From CALGKJ01 sp049322695 (lineage in GTDB: Bacteria > Bacillota > Clostridia > Lutisporales > Lutisporaceae), in contig JBMORW010000039.1 in NCBI GenBank assembly GCA_049322695.1, forward strand, positions 4,864 through 68,863: a DNA stretch of 64,000 nucleotides. The letters run 5' to 3'. Of this stretch, positions 36,156-45,620 are shown in pieces. The position numbers were made by a program, and so were the translations under genes. The notes beneath the pieces are model-generated. The model was not told the origin of the DNA. It worked only from the letters and a program-made list of their open reading frames with translations, and made no database searches. Position 1 is the first letter of the stretch, and every line of letters starts with the position of its first letter.

Positions 36156-36593
36156 GAACTTGCCCCCTTATTTTAATTACATAATAATTCTACATTATAA
36201 AAAAATATGCAGTCAACTTTTTTTGGAATAAATCAAAAAAAATTGCAAAATCCGCATATGATTATTTCAATGGACAATACTTTTTCCATAATATTATATT
36301 GTGTGCAAATGAATATATAATAAACTCTTTACAAATATTTTACATAAAGATAAAATAAATAATACAGCGTATATTTGCATAATAAGGCGAATTGTATCCT
36401 GACGGTAGGCATGTCATATTCCTAAAAAAGACATGTTCTTATACCCTGATCAAATAGACATGAGAATACTTGATAAATTGAATATTTATTATAGTATTCA
36501 CAACTTTTGATGAACACAGGTATAAATGTTTTTTATGACATGATTAATATTAGCTTACTTAGGAAAGAATAAACACAAAAAGGGGGAATTCTT
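36156..36593. other. Long divergent intergenic region hisC/EF-G
   Basis: 438 bases, very AT-rich. No credible small ORF, known riboswitch or terminator found. It should contain divergent promoters, but no hexamer pair with good spacing stood out. The site AAAGGGGGAATTC before 36594 is the EF-G ribosome binding site. Confidence 0.5.
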
Positions 36594-38675
36594 ATGAAAG
36601 ACTACAAAACCGAAAATTTGAGAAATGTTGCATTAATCGGACACGGCGGCTCAGGAAAGACAACTGTTGCAGAGGCAATGCTATTTAATACCGGTGTATT
36701 AGATAGATTTGGAAAGGTTGACGAAGGTAATACAACAACTGATTTCGATCCTGAAGAAATTAAAAGAAAGATTTCTATAAGTGCAGCTACCGCTCCTTGT
36801 GATTGGAAGGATGTAAGAATTAACGTTATTGACACTCCCGGTTATTTTGACTTTGTAGGTGAAGTTGTTGCGGCTCTGAAAGTGTGTGACAGCGCTATTA
36901 TCACTGTTGACAGCGTAGGCGGAGTAGAAGTAGGCGTGGAGAAGGCATGGGATTATGTAACTGATGCCCAAAAGCCTTGCTTGTTCTTTATTAACAAGAT
37001 GGATAGAGAAAATGCAAACTTCTCAAAGGTTGTAGAACAGCTAAGAGAGTTTTTTGGAAATAAAGTAGTTCCTATAGAAATTCCAATGGGTTCAGAAGCA
37101 AACTTTAAAGGCGTAATTGACCTTATTGATATGAAGGCCAGAGTTGCTGAAGGCAATAAATGTGTAGAAACAGATATACCAGGCGGCTTTGAAAGTGAAA
37201 TAGAAGAATACAGAAACATGATTATTGAAGCCGTTGCGCAATCTGATGAAGAGCTTATGGAAAAGTATTTCGGCGGTGAAGAGCTTACAACCGAGGAAAT
37301 CATAAAGGGCTTCAGAATCGGTGTTGTCAATGGTGATGTTGTTCCAGTATTATGCGGTGCAGCTGTTAAGAATATGGGCATAGCTACTTTGATGAACACA
37401 GTATCCAAGTTCATGCCATCACCGGCTGATAAGGCTGATATAGAAGGACTAAATCCAAAGACCAATCAAAGAGAAAAGAGAAAAATCGAAGCTGCTGCAC
37501 CTTTCAGTGCACAGGTATATAAAACAATAGCAGACCCGTTCGTTGGTAAGATATCAATGTTTAAGGTTATGTCAGGAGCTTTAACCTCTGATATGGAAGT
37601 TTTTAATGCCAACAAGGAAAAGAAGGAAAAGCCGGGTAATCTGTTCCTGTTAAGAGGTAAGAAGCAGGTACTGATGGATAAGCTTGTTGCCGGTGATATT
37701 GCTGCCGTAGCTAAGCTTCAATACACAACAACAAGTGATACTCTCTGTGATGCAAATAATCCTATAGTATATGATCCATTGGTATTCCCTGCTCCAAGTC
37801 TTTCAATGGCTATAGAGCCAAAGTCAAAGGGCGATGAAGATAAAATAGGTAACGGTTTGCAAAGACTGGTAGAGGAAGATCCTACATTGAAGGTGGAAAA
37901 GAATGTAGAAACAAAGCAAACAATAATCTCAGGCATGGGTGACCAGCACCTTGAAGTAGTTTCCAAGAAGCTGGCTAATAAGTTTGGGGTAGAAGTAGTT
38001 TTGACTGATCCAAAGATTCCATATAGAGAAACAATCAAAAAATCTGCAAAGGCAGAAGGAAAGCATAAGAAGCAATCAGGCGGACATGGTCAATATGGAC
38101 ATGTTTGGGTTGAGTTTGAACCTATTACTGATGGAAGCGCAGATTTCGAGTTTGTTGACAAGATCGTCGGTGGCGTAGTTCCAAGACAATACATACCTGC
38201 GGTAGAGAAAGGTCTCCGTGAGTGTATGGAAGAAGGAGTACTGGCAGGATATCCTGTTGTTGGTGTAAGATGCTCACTTTATGACGGCTCATATCACCCA
38301 GTAGACTCAGCGGAAATGCCGTTTAAGATAGCTGCAAATCTTGCTTTCAAAAAGGGTATGGCATCTGCAAATCCTATATTGCTCGAGCCGATATACCATA
38401 TTGAAGTATTGGTACCGGACGAGTACATGGGAGACATTATAGGTGATCTTAACAAGAAGAGAGGAAGAATCCACGGTATGGAGCCTGTTGGAAAGCTTCA
38501 AAAGGTTACAGCTGAGGCACCATTATCAGAACTGTTCAAGTATGCTACAGATTTAAGATCCATGACACAGGCTAGAGGAAGCTTTACAATGCACTTCTCA
38601 AGATACGAAGAAGTACCTGCTCAAAGTGCACAAAAGATTATAGAAGCTTCAAACGCAAATAAAGATAAAGAATAA
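36594..38675 (+). CDS. Elongation factor G paralogue (EF-G2 type)
   Basis: 693-residue translational GTPase with all five EF-G domains. It differs from canonical FusA in the G domain: P-loop GHGGSGKT (16-23) instead of AHIDAGKT, and switch II DTPGYFDF (80-87) with Tyr84 where the catalytic His stands in EF-Tu and EF-G. NKMD and the domain IV loop (SGGHGQYGHVW) are kept. These are the marks of the EF-G2 subfamily; in Bacteroides an EF-G2 supports slow, starvation-time translation, and in Thermus a paralogue exists with low GTPase. Here it is monocistronic between its own promoter region and a terminator, outside any str operon, so it is a second EF-G. Confidence 0.88.
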   Translation: MKDYKTENLRNVALIGHGGSGKTTVAEAMLFNTGVLDRFGKVDEGNTTTDFDPEEIKRKISISAATAPCDWKDVRINVIDTPGYFDFVGEVVAALKVCDSAIITVDSVGGVEVGVEKAWDYVTDAQKPCLFFINKMDRENANFSKVVEQLREFFGNKVVPIEIPMGSEANFKGVIDLIDMKARVAEGNKCVETDIPGGFESEIEEYRNMIIEAVAQSDEELMEKYFGGEELTTEEIIKGFRIGVVNGDVVPVLCGAAVKNMGIATLMNTVSKFMPSPADKADIEGLNPKTNQREKRKIEAAAPFSAQVYKTIADPFVGKISMFKVMSGALTSDMEVFNANKEKKEKPGNLFLLRGKKQVLMDKLVAGDIAAVAKLQYTTTSDTLCDANNPIVYDPLVFPAPSLSMAIEPKSKGDEDKIGNGLQRLVEEDPTLKVEKNVETKQTIISGMGDQHLEVVSKKLANKFGVEVVLTDPKIPYRETIKKSAKAEGKHKKQSGGHGQYGHVWVEFEPITDGSADFEFVDKIVGGVVPRQYIPAVEKGLRECMEEGVLAGYPVVGVRCSLYDGSYHPVDSAEMPFKIAANLAFKKGMASANPILLEPIYHIEVLVPDEYMGDIIGDLNKKRGRIHGMEPVGKLQKVTAEAPLSELFKYATDLRSMTQARGSFTMHFSRYEEVPAQSAQKIIEASNANKDKE

Positions 38676-38679
38676 TAAT

Positions 38680-38714
38680 AAAAACACGGCAAAATTTGGA
38701 TTTGCCGTGTTTTT
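38680..38714 (+). terminator. Intrinsic terminator after the EF-G paralogue
   Basis: 14-base-pair stem (38680-38693 with 38701-38714; core ACACGGCAAA/TTTGCCGTGT), loop ATTTGGA, with five T at the end of the arm. Confidence 0.92.
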
Positions 38715-38912
38715 ATTTTATAGCATATTTACATTCACTATACATAAACTAATAAAGATAAACAAAGGCATGGAGAACTTCCAGTGCTTTATTGTTTATT
38801 GCATTGCATACCTTGCAGAAGTTTTACTGCCATTATGGGGGCAGCATTATCAGTTCCGGCTTGCATTAAATAACCAAGAAGCCAGCTTTTCATTAATTTA
38901 GGAGGAAATGTA

Positions 38913-39161
38913 ATGGTTGAAAGAACTCTGAGTCTGGGAGAGCATTTTAATCTTAATGATGTAAGAAGATTAGTGGAGGCAGCAAAAGAAATAGGAGATA
39001 ATGAACAGCTAGTTATAACACTGAACAATACAGAGGCTTATAGAGCAGAAAATGTTTTTTCAATACTTGAAAGGCATGATTTTGAATGCTCAACTAAGGG
39101 TGGCCATGAAGGTACAGACTATTACATTATAGCCAGAAAAAAAGAAAACGGGAGGAAGTAG
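38913..39161 (+). CDS. Small alpha/beta protein, function unknown
   Basis: 82-residue protein (MVERTLSLGEHF...) with a predicted helix-strand-helix-strand order: LNDVRRLVEAAKEIG helix, QLVITLNN strand, NVFSILERHDF helix, DYYIIARK strand. That order recalls TusA/SirA-like small folds, but the CPxP cysteine motif is absent, so I do not assign it. Ribosome binding site TAGGAGG is perfect. A 52-residue gene begins two bases after its stop, and both end at one terminator, just upstream of ctsR. Confidence 0.68.
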   Translation: MVERTLSLGEHFNLNDVRRLVEAAKEIGDNEQLVITLNNTEAYRAENVFSILERHDFECSTKGGHEGTDYYIIARKKENGRK

Positions 39162-39162
39162 C

Positions 39163-39321
39163 ATGAAGATGAAACAAGAGCAAAGCGGAGAGATGGAAGA
39201 TAAATTAAATGATATCAGCTTATATGGAGAGTTTGTTTCTACCTTCCATTACTGGGTAAGCTCAGAAGAGCTGCACAATAGAGGAAAGCATCTTCAACAG
39301 CTTGGAAAAAGTAATAGCTAG
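39163..39321 (+). CDS. 52-residue protein, function unknown
   Basis: Short gene starting MKMKQEQSGEMEDK and ending QQLGKSNS. GGAGG (39151-39155) lies 7 bases before the ATG, inside the end of the 82-residue gene, giving an operon of two small genes. The product is hydrophilic with an aromatic patch (STFHYWVSSEEL) that could form an amphipathic interaction helix. No family recognised. The 15-base-pair terminator 6 bases downstream supports it being the true last gene. Confidence 0.62.
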   Translation: MKMKQEQSGEMEDKLNDISLYGEFVSTFHYWVSSEELHNRGKHLQQLGKSNS

Positions 39322-39326
39322 ACACA

Positions 39327-39370
39327 GCGCCTTCAAAAATGATATTACATTTTTGAAGGCGCATTATTTT
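39327..39370 (+). terminator. Intrinsic terminator after the small two-gene operon
   Basis: Perfect 15-base-pair stem (39327-39341 with 39348-39362), core CCTTCAAAAATG, then ATTATTTT. It insulates the ctsR promoter from upstream transcription. Confidence 0.85.
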
Positions 39371-39465
39371 GCCATAAAATGAAAGAATTATGGAGAAAAC
39401 AGCCATCATATTATGAAATATTGATATTAATTACATAAAAGGTAAATAATAAATTTGTTTGAGGC

Positions 39466-39495
39466 TTGAAAATGGAAACCCATAAATTTTATAAT
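39466..39495 (+). promoter_or_regulatory. Sigma-A promoter of the ctsR operon
   Basis: -35 TTGAAA (39466-39471), 18-base spacer, perfect -10 TATAAT (39490-39495). Confidence 0.7.
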
Positions 39496-39504
39496 ATATA
39501 TAAA

Positions 39505-39521
39505 GGTCAAAGAAAGTCAAA
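39505..39521 (+). promoter_or_regulatory. CtsR operator (heptad direct repeat)
   Basis: GGTCAAA-GAA-AGTCAAA, the CtsR box of two heptads separated by three bases. It starts 9 bases after the -10, so bound CtsR would block transcription of its own operon. Confidence 0.92.
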
Positions 39522-39541
39522 TTTGGAGAGAGTGATTATTT

Positions 39542-40012
39542 ATGTCAAGAATAAGCGATATTATCGAAAAATTTATAGTGGATATGATTAAGGAAAGCCA
39601 GGGAACAGTTGAAATTCAGAGAAATGAGCTGGCTAACCAATTTGAATGTGCTCCATCACAGATAAACTATGTACTGACAACAAGATTTACTTCTGACAGA
39701 GGGTATATCATAGAATCCAGAAGAGGCGGCGGCGGGTATATCAGGATAATGAAAGCAAATATAGACAGAAATGAGTATCTCAAATATATACTGGCTGAAA
39801 GAGTAGGGGACAGCATAAACAAGGAAACAGCACAACAGCTTGTTGAGGCATTTTACAAGCAGGGAATCATTGACGCGAGGATAAGGAGCATACTTAATAC
39901 TGCTGCAGACGATGCTACATTATCGATTATTCCAAGGCCTCTTCGTGACAGGCTGAGGGCAGATATGCTGAAGTCCCTGTTTATTGCGGCGATTATAGAG
40001 AATAAAAAATAG
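39542..40012 (+). CDS. ctsR: CtsR, repressor of class III heat-shock genes
   Basis: 156-residue dimeric repressor of clp genes. The N-terminal winged helix (SRISDIIEKFIVDMI ... CAPSQINYVLTTRF) is followed by the glycine-rich wing RRGGGGYIRI that reads the operator and acts as thermosensor; the C-terminal helical part dimerises. Its operator lies 21 bases before the start codon. McsB phosphorylates CtsR arginines in the wing and ClpC degrades it; both are encoded downstream, giving a self-contained feedback loop. Confidence 0.97.
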   Translation: MSRISDIIEKFIVDMIKESQGTVEIQRNELANQFECAPSQINYVLTTRFTSDRGYIIESRRGGGGYIRIMKANIDRNEYLKYILAERVGDSINKETAQQLVEAFYKQGIIDARIRSILNTAADDATLSIIPRPLRDRLRADMLKSLFIAAIIENKK

Positions 40013-40041
40013 GAGATTTTTAGGAGTTTGGAGGGGATAGT

Positions 40042-40554
40042 ATGAATTGTGAAGAGTGTGGAAAAAAGCCTGCAACTGTGCATATAACCAAGGTTGAAAA
40101 CGGCAAGAAGACAGATATGCATCTATGTGAGCAATGTGCTCTTCAAAAAAATGGAATAGGAATCAATACCAGCTTCTCGATAAATGACCTTCTTGCTGGG
40201 TTGCTGAATACAAGCGGATTAGTGCCTATCAAGGTTGATTTTACCCAGGATATAAAGTGCAGCATTTGTGGATTGTCCTTCAGCAAATTCAGAGAGACAG
40301 GGCACTTTGGCTGCAGCAGCTGCTATAAAACCTTTGGAGAGAGACTGAATCCGCTGCTAAAAAAAGTACATGGCAATACAACACATACCGGTAAGGTTCC
40401 CAATAAAGCCGGAGGAAGAATTAAGCTGCTCAGAGAGGTGGAGAAGCTTAAGCAGGAGCTTGAGGCTGCAGTAAGAAGTGAAGAATATGAAAAGGCAGCT
40501 CAATTGAGAGACAAAATCAGAGAACTGTCCGGAAACGGAAAGGGGGGCTTATAA
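40042..40554 (+). CDS. mcsA: McsA, activator of the McsB arginine kinase
   Basis: 170-residue zinc protein. Zinc motifs CEECGKKPA (N-terminus), CEQC, then CSICG and CSSC around residues 73-95, and a C-terminal UVR-type coiled coil (LKQELEAAVRSEEYEKAAQLRDKIREL, about 133-159). McsA binds and stimulates McsB and senses oxidised thiols and metals. Start follows GGAGGGG. The stop overlaps the mcsB start (TAATG). Confidence 0.95.
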   Translation: MNCEECGKKPATVHITKVENGKKTDMHLCEQCALQKNGIGINTSFSINDLLAGLLNTSGLVPIKVDFTQDIKCSICGLSFSKFRETGHFGCSSCYKTFGERLNPLLKKVHGNTTHTGKVPNKAGGRIKLLREVEKLKQELEAAVRSEEYEKAAQLRDKIRELSGNGKGGL

Positions 40555-41573
40555 TGAATACGTGGATAGCGGCAGGCGGTCCGCAAAATGAAATCATATT
40601 AAGCAGCAGAATAAGACTGGCGAGAAACCTTTCCGATACTCCTTTTCCTGCTGTTCTTGACATACCAAGGGCAAACAGTATTATTGACTCTATAGAGAGT
40701 ATGCAGAAGACTGATTTCGACGACCAGTATAAGCTGTATAGAATCAAGGACTTATCTGCCCTTGAAAAGCAAGTACTTGTTGAACGCCACCTGGTAAGTC
40801 CGAACCTGATTTCACAGGGTGCTGCCAGTGCGGCATTGATAAAAAACAATGAAATAGTCAGTATAATGATAAATGAAGAGGACCATATAAGGATACAGTC
40901 GATTCTGCCGGGGTTTCAGGTTAAAAAGGCTTGGGAGCTAGCCAATGAAATAGATGATGTGATAGAGAATAAGCTGGAGTACGCCTTTGATGAAAGCTGG
41001 GGCTATCTTACAAGCTGTCCTACCAATGTAGGCACGGGAATGCGTGCATCAGTTATGGCACATTTACCCGCACTAAATATTACATCCAACATAAACAAGA
41101 TACTTCATGCAGTTACACAGATAGGCCTCACAATAAGAGGGCTATATGGTGAGGGTACAGAGTTCATAGGAAGCATATTTCAAATATCAAACCAGATTAC
41201 TCTCGGAAGATCTGAGGATGAGCTGGTAGAAAACCTGTCTGCAGTAACAATGCAGATAATAGAGAAGGAAAAGGAAGCAAGAAATATGCTTATGAACAAC
41301 AGCAGAATTCAGATTGAGGATAAGGTATGGCGTTCAATGGGTATACTCAAAAATGCCAGAATACTGAAATCCCAGGAATGCTTGAAGCTGCTGTCTGATA
41401 TCAGATTAGGAGCAGACCTTCAAATAATTGATAATATACCTTCAGCAGTACTAAATGCAATTATGATAGATACTCAGCCTGCCAGCCTTCAAAAGCATGC
41501 AGGCTCTGAGCTAGGAGCAAATGAAAGAGATATATACAGAGCTGAGATGGTCAGAGAAAAATTAAATATTTAG
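40554..41573 (+). CDS. mcsB: McsB, protein-arginine kinase
   Basis: 339-residue phosphagen-kinase-like enzyme that phosphorylates arginines on misfolded proteins, marking them for ClpCP. Typical segments: SSRIRLARNL for nucleotide binding, MINEEDHIRIQS, and YLTSCPTNVGTGMRA with the catalytic Cys. The C-terminal RDIYRAEMVREKL region matches the pArg-receptor end of the family. It overlaps mcsA by one base, so translation is coupled and a McsA-McsB complex is expected. Confidence 0.96.
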   Translation: MNTWIAAGGPQNEIILSSRIRLARNLSDTPFPAVLDIPRANSIIDSIESMQKTDFDDQYKLYRIKDLSALEKQVLVERHLVSPNLISQGAASAALIKNNEIVSIMINEEDHIRIQSILPGFQVKKAWELANEIDDVIENKLEYAFDESWGYLTSCPTNVGTGMRASVMAHLPALNITSNINKILHAVTQIGLTIRGLYGEGTEFIGSIFQISNQITLGRSEDELVENLSAVTMQIIEKEKEARNMLMNNSRIQIEDKVWRSMGILKNARILKSQECLKLLSDIRLGADLQIIDNIPSAVLNAIMIDTQPASLQKHAGSELGANERDIYRAEMVREKLNI

Positions 41574-41604
41574 CAAAATGCAGTTGAGATGAAAGGTGAG
41601 AATT

Positions 41605-44055
41605 ATGGGAGTTTTTGATAAATTTACAGAAAGAGCGCAGAAGGTTATGGTCTATGCGCAGGAAGAAGCTAAAAGCTTAAACCACAGCTATATAGGAACT
41701 GAGCATATTCTCCTGGGGCTTTTGAGAGAGGGAGAAAGCGTAGCATATCAAGTGTTGAACAGTAAGGGAATAGGTTTGGATGTTGTACGCAGTCAGGTTA
41801 TAGAAATTATTGGAAAAGGTGAGCAGCCTGTGTCTCAGGTATTGGGATACACGCCAAGAACCAAGACTGTGCTGGAGCTCAGCGCTAATGAAGCCAGGAC
41901 AATGGGACATAATTATATAGGTACAGAGCATCTGCTGCTTGGATTGATTAGGGAAGGAGAGGGCGTGGCAGCCCAGATACTGTCCTCTATGGGCTTTAAT
42001 CTCCAAAATACCGCTGCGGAGATACAGGGTATTCTGAATACGGATATGCCACAGGGAAGACATAAGACAAGTGCTCCTCCTGCCGCCAATACTAAGTATC
42101 TGAACCAGTTTGGCAAGGACCTTACTGAGATGGCGGGTGACGGTAAGCTGGATCCCATTATCGGCAGAGAAAAAGAAATAGAAAGAGTTATTCAAATTTT
42201 AAGCAGACGTACTAAAAACAATCCGGTGCTCATCGGGGATCCCGGTGTTGGAAAAACAGCCATAGCAGAAGGCTTGGCACAGAAAATTGTAGAAGGTAAC
42301 ATACCCGAGATTTTAAAGGACAAAAGGATAGTGACTCTGGACCTCTCTTCTATGGTTGCAGGCTCCAAATATAGAGGGGAGTTTGAAGAGAGACTGAAGA
42401 ATGTTATGAATGAAATAAAGGAAGCCAAGAACATTATTCTTTTTATCGATGAAATGCATACCATAATAGGTGCAGGGGGAGCGGAAGGGGCAATAGACGC
42501 TTCCAATATATTGAAGCCTGCACTGGCCAGGGGTGAGGTACAGGCAATAGGAGCTACAACACTTGATGAGTACAAGAAGCATGTTGAAAAGGACACTGCT
42601 CTGGAAAGAAGATTCCAGCCTGTTCAGGTAGGTGAGCCTACCAAGGAGGAATCTCTGAAAATACTTGAAGGACTCAGGGATAAATACGAAGCGCATCATA
42701 AGGTCAAAATAACGGATGAGGCTTTGAAGGCATCTGTAGAGCTTTCCGACAGATATATTACCGACAGGTATTTGCCTGATAAGGCAATAGACCTGGTCGA
42801 TGAAGCAGCTTCCAGGGTAAGAATAAAAACATTTACAGCGCCGCCTGACCTGAAGAAGCTTGAGGATGAGCTGGCGTCACTGGAAATGGAAAAGGCAGAG
42901 GCCATAAGTCTTCAGGATTTTGAGAGGGCTGCTGACATAAGAGATAAGCTGCAAGACATAAAAAAGACCCTGGATGAAGAAAAGAAAAACTGGAATGATA
43001 AAGCTATAAGCAAAAGCATGGTTGTCGGTGAGGATGAAATAGCAGCCATAGTATCAAGCTGGACTGGAATTCCTGTTACCAGACTTGCTGAGGAGGAATC
43101 AAGAAAGCTATTGAATCTTGAGCAAATCCTCCATGAGAGAGTCATAGGTCAGGAGGAAGCAGTACAGGCTGTTGCCAAAGCCATCAAAAGGGCAAGAGTA
43201 GGGCTCAAGGACCCCAAGAGACCCGTAGGATCCTTTATTTTTCTTGGTCCGACAGGAGTAGGCAAGACAGAGCTTTCAAAAGCATTGGCTGAAGCATTGT
43301 TTGGAGATGAAAGCTCAATAATCAGAATAGATATGTCAGAATATATGGAAAAGCACACAGTGTCAAGGCTTATAGGCTCACCTCCGGGATATGTGGGTTA
43401 TGAAGAAGGAGGGCAGCTTACTGACAAAGTAAGAAGAAAGCCATATTCAGTTATATTATTTGATGAAATAGAAAAAGCTCATCCGGATGTTTTTAATATA
43501 CTGCTTCAGATACTTGATGACGGAAGGCTTACTGACGGCAAGGGAAGAGTTGTTGACTTCAAGAACACTGTTGTGATTATGACCTCAAACGTAGGCGCAA
43601 CTACTATTAAAAAGCAAAAGGTACTTGGATTTACTGCCTCAGAGAATGCAAAGTCAGATGCATATGAGCATATGAAGGATAACGTAATGGAAGAGTTGAA
43701 AAGAACCTTCAGACCTGAGTTTCTCAACAGGCTGGATGAAGTAATAGTATTCCATGAACTGGATGAAGAGCATCTAAAGAGCATAGTTGAGCTTATGCTG
43801 AAATCCCTGACCGGCAGAATTAAGGAAATGAATATTCACATTGATATTACTGATGAAGCAAAGAAGCTCATAGTGAAAAAGGGCTTTGACCCTGTATATG
43901 GAGCAAGACCGTTGAGACGTGCGATTCAAAAGCTTGTGGAGGATAGGCTTTCAGAGGAAATGCTGCTGGGTACGGTTAAGCCTGGAAATGATGTCTTATT
44001 GGATGCTGATGGTGATAATCTGGTATTTAAGACGAAGCATAATATTTTACAATAG
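41605..44055 (+). CDS. clpC: ClpC, AAA+ unfoldase of the ClpCP protease
   Basis: 816-residue Hsp100 protein: double Clp N-domain (about 1-145) that binds McsB and phospho-arginine, AAA1 with GDPGVGKT, UVR-like middle coiled coil (FERAADIRDKLQDIKKTL), AAA2 with GPTGVGKTELSK, and a C-terminal D2-small domain. The ClpP-binding loop should lie in AAA2 (VLGFTA). ATG 41605 with GAAAGGTGAG is chosen over GTG 41596. Last gene of the CtsR operon, followed by a terminator. Confidence 0.97.
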   Translation: MGVFDKFTERAQKVMVYAQEEAKSLNHSYIGTEHILLGLLREGESVAYQVLNSKGIGLDVVRSQVIEIIGKGEQPVSQVLGYTPRTKTVLELSANEARTMGHNYIGTEHLLLGLIREGEGVAAQILSSMGFNLQNTAAEIQGILNTDMPQGRHKTSAPPAANTKYLNQFGKDLTEMAGDGKLDPIIGREKEIERVIQILSRRTKNNPVLIGDPGVGKTAIAEGLAQKIVEGNIPEILKDKRIVTLDLSSMVAGSKYRGEFEERLKNVMNEIKEAKNIILFIDEMHTIIGAGGAEGAIDASNILKPALARGEVQAIGATTLDEYKKHVEKDTALERRFQPVQVGEPTKEESLKILEGLRDKYEAHHKVKITDEALKASVELSDRYITDRYLPDKAIDLVDEAASRVRIKTFTAPPDLKKLEDELASLEMEKAEAISLQDFERAADIRDKLQDIKKTLDEEKKNWNDKAISKSMVVGEDEIAAIVSSWTGIPVTRLAEEESRKLLNLEQILHERVIGQEEAVQAVAKAIKRARVGLKDPKRPVGSFIFLGPTGVGKTELSKALAEALFGDESSIIRIDMSEYMEKHTVSRLIGSPPGYVGYEEGGQLTDKVRRKPYSVILFDEIEKAHPDVFNILLQILDDGRLTDGKGRVVDFKNTVVIMTSNVGATTIKKQKVLGFTASENAKSDAYEHMKDNVMEELKRTFRPEFLNRLDEVIVFHELDEEHLKSIVELMLKSLTGRIKEMNIHIDITDEAKKLIVKKGFDPVYGARPLRRAIQKLVEDRLSEEMLLGTVKPGNDVLLDADGDNLVFKTKHNILQ

Positions 44056-44065
44056 TACTAATATG

Positions 44066-44090
44066 ACTGACCCTTATCGGGTCAGTTTTG
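44066..44090 (+). terminator. Intrinsic terminator after clpC
   Basis: Stem ACTGACCC/GGGTCAGT (44066-44073 with 44079-44086), loop TTATC, then TTTTG. Confidence 0.85.
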
Positions 44091-44104
44091 TCGTTTAAAA
44101 ATAC

Positions 44105-44132
44105 TTTATGCAATTATTAAATATAGTATAAT
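44105..44132 (+). promoter_or_regulatory. Possible promoter of radA-disA
   Basis: Perfect -10 TATAAT (44127-44132) with a weak -35 TTTATG (44105-44110) at 16 bases, following the clpC terminator. Confidence 0.4.
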
Positions 44133-44255
44133 AGAACTATACAGGTTATTATAGTTTATTACGATAAACATATAGATTTATAAAAAATTCCATAAAATGA
44201 TTAAATTTTGTTTCTGTGGCAGAAAATAGCAATAGTACATTAAGGTGGTAAATAA

Positions 44256-45620
44256 ATGGCAAAGCTTAAGACAAAGTTCATATGCAACGAATGCGGAAGT
44301 GAGTTTCCCAAATGGCTGGGGAAGTGTCCTGAATGCGGGCAATGGAATACTTTGGTGGAAGAGATAGAAGAAAAAACACCTAAGACCGCAGTAATCACAG
44401 CAGGCTTATCCAAGCCTTCAACGCTTAAGGATATAAACATTTCAGTTGAATCAAGGCTGTCAACAGGAATGGGAGAGCTTGACAGGGTATTGGGAGGCGG
44501 AGTAGTACTTGGCTCATTGATACTTGTAGGAGGGGATCCCGGCATAGGTAAATCGACATTACTGCTGCAGCTATCTGAAAACATTGGAAAAGCCGGTCTC
44601 AGAATATTATATGTCTCGGGAGAAGAGTCGGTAGCACAGATAAAGATAAGAGCATCAAGAATGGGTGTAGCATCGGATAACATATATCTAGTTTCTGAAA
44701 ACAGTATGGAGAACATAAAGCACCATATTGGCAATCTGAATCCTGATGTAATAATCATAGATTCGGTGCAAACAGTTTACAGTCCTGATATAACTTCAGC
44801 GCCGGGGAGTGTAAGTCAGGTAAGAGAAGTTACCATGGCGCTTATGAACATAGCAAAGAGCAAAAATATAGCAACCTTCCTTGTGGGACACGTAACCAAG
44901 CAGGGAGCCATAGCCGGTCCAAGGGTCCTTGAGCATATGGTGGATACTGTATTGTATTTTGAGGGAGATTCCCATATGTCTTACCGGGTGCTTAGAGGAG
45001 TCAAAAACAGATTTGGCTCAACTAACGAGATTGGAATTTTTGAAATGGGAGATATAGGGCTGACTGAAGTCCAAAATCCGTCTCAGATGCTGTTGTCCGG
45101 CAGAATGAAGGGAGCTTCAGGCTCCTGTGTCATCTCTACCATGGAGGGCACCAGAGCCATGCTGGTAGAGGTACAAGCGCTGTTGTCCTACAGCAGCTTT
45201 GGGGTGCCCAGGAGAAATGCAACAGGGGTAGATTACAATAGGGTATCGCTGCTTATGGCAGTGCTGGAAAAGAGGGTAGGAATGCAACTGGGTAATTCAG
45301 ATTCCTATGTAAATGTAGTAGGAGGCATCAAAATAAACGAACCTGCTGCAGATTTGGGCATAATTGCCAGTATTGCTTCAAGCTTCAGAGATATTGAAAT
45401 AGATGAAGGAATGGTAATATTGGGTGAGGTAGGGCTTGCAGGCGAGGTACGTGCGGTTAATTTCCCGGAAAAGAGGATAAACGAAGCGGTAAAGATGGGC
45501 TTTAAATCATGTATAATACCTCAGAATAATATATCAAAGCTTAGCACGAAGTATGATATTCGGATTCATGGAGTCAAAGATGTCAGTGAAATGCTCGATA
45601 TTGCGCTAGGAGGGAAATAA
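44256..45620 (+). CDS. radA: RadA, DNA branch-migration ATPase
   Basis: 454-residue RecA-like helicase that extends recombination intermediates. N-terminal zinc finger CNECG...CPECG (C10, C13, C24, C27), RecA core with Walker A GGDPGIGKST, RadA motif KNRFG at 250-254, and a C-terminal Lon-like domain (GGIKINEPAADLGII). All functional parts are intact. ATG 44256 follows AAGGTGG. It abuts disA with no gap; RadA is known to inhibit DisA in other Firmicutes, so the pair couples DNA repair to c-di-AMP. Confidence 0.97.
   Translation: MAKLKTKFICNECGSEFPKWLGKCPECGQWNTLVEEIEEKTPKTAVITAGLSKPSTLKDINISVESRLSTGMGELDRVLGGGVVLGSLILVGGDPGIGKSTLLLQLSENIGKAGLRILYVSGEESVAQIKIRASRMGVASDNIYLVSENSMENIKHHIGNLNPDVIIIDSVQTVYSPDITSAPGSVSQVREVTMALMNIAKSKNIATFLVGHVTKQGAIAGPRVLEHMVDTVLYFEGDSHMSYRVLRGVKNRFGSTNEIGIFEMGDIGLTEVQNPSQMLLSGRMKGASGSCVISTMEGTRAMLVEVQALLSYSSFGVPRRNATGVDYNRVSLLMAVLEKRVGMQLGNSDSYVNVVGGIKINEPAADLGIIASIASSFRDIEIDEGMVILGEVGLAGEVRAVNFPEKRINEAVKMGFKSCIIPQNNISKLSTKYDIRIHGVKDVSEMLDIALGGK

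Noticed and set aside
38707..38901. 64-codon frame right after the EF-G paralogue
   Set aside because: Starts inside the terminator stem and lacks a ribosome binding site; the next true gene starts at 38913.
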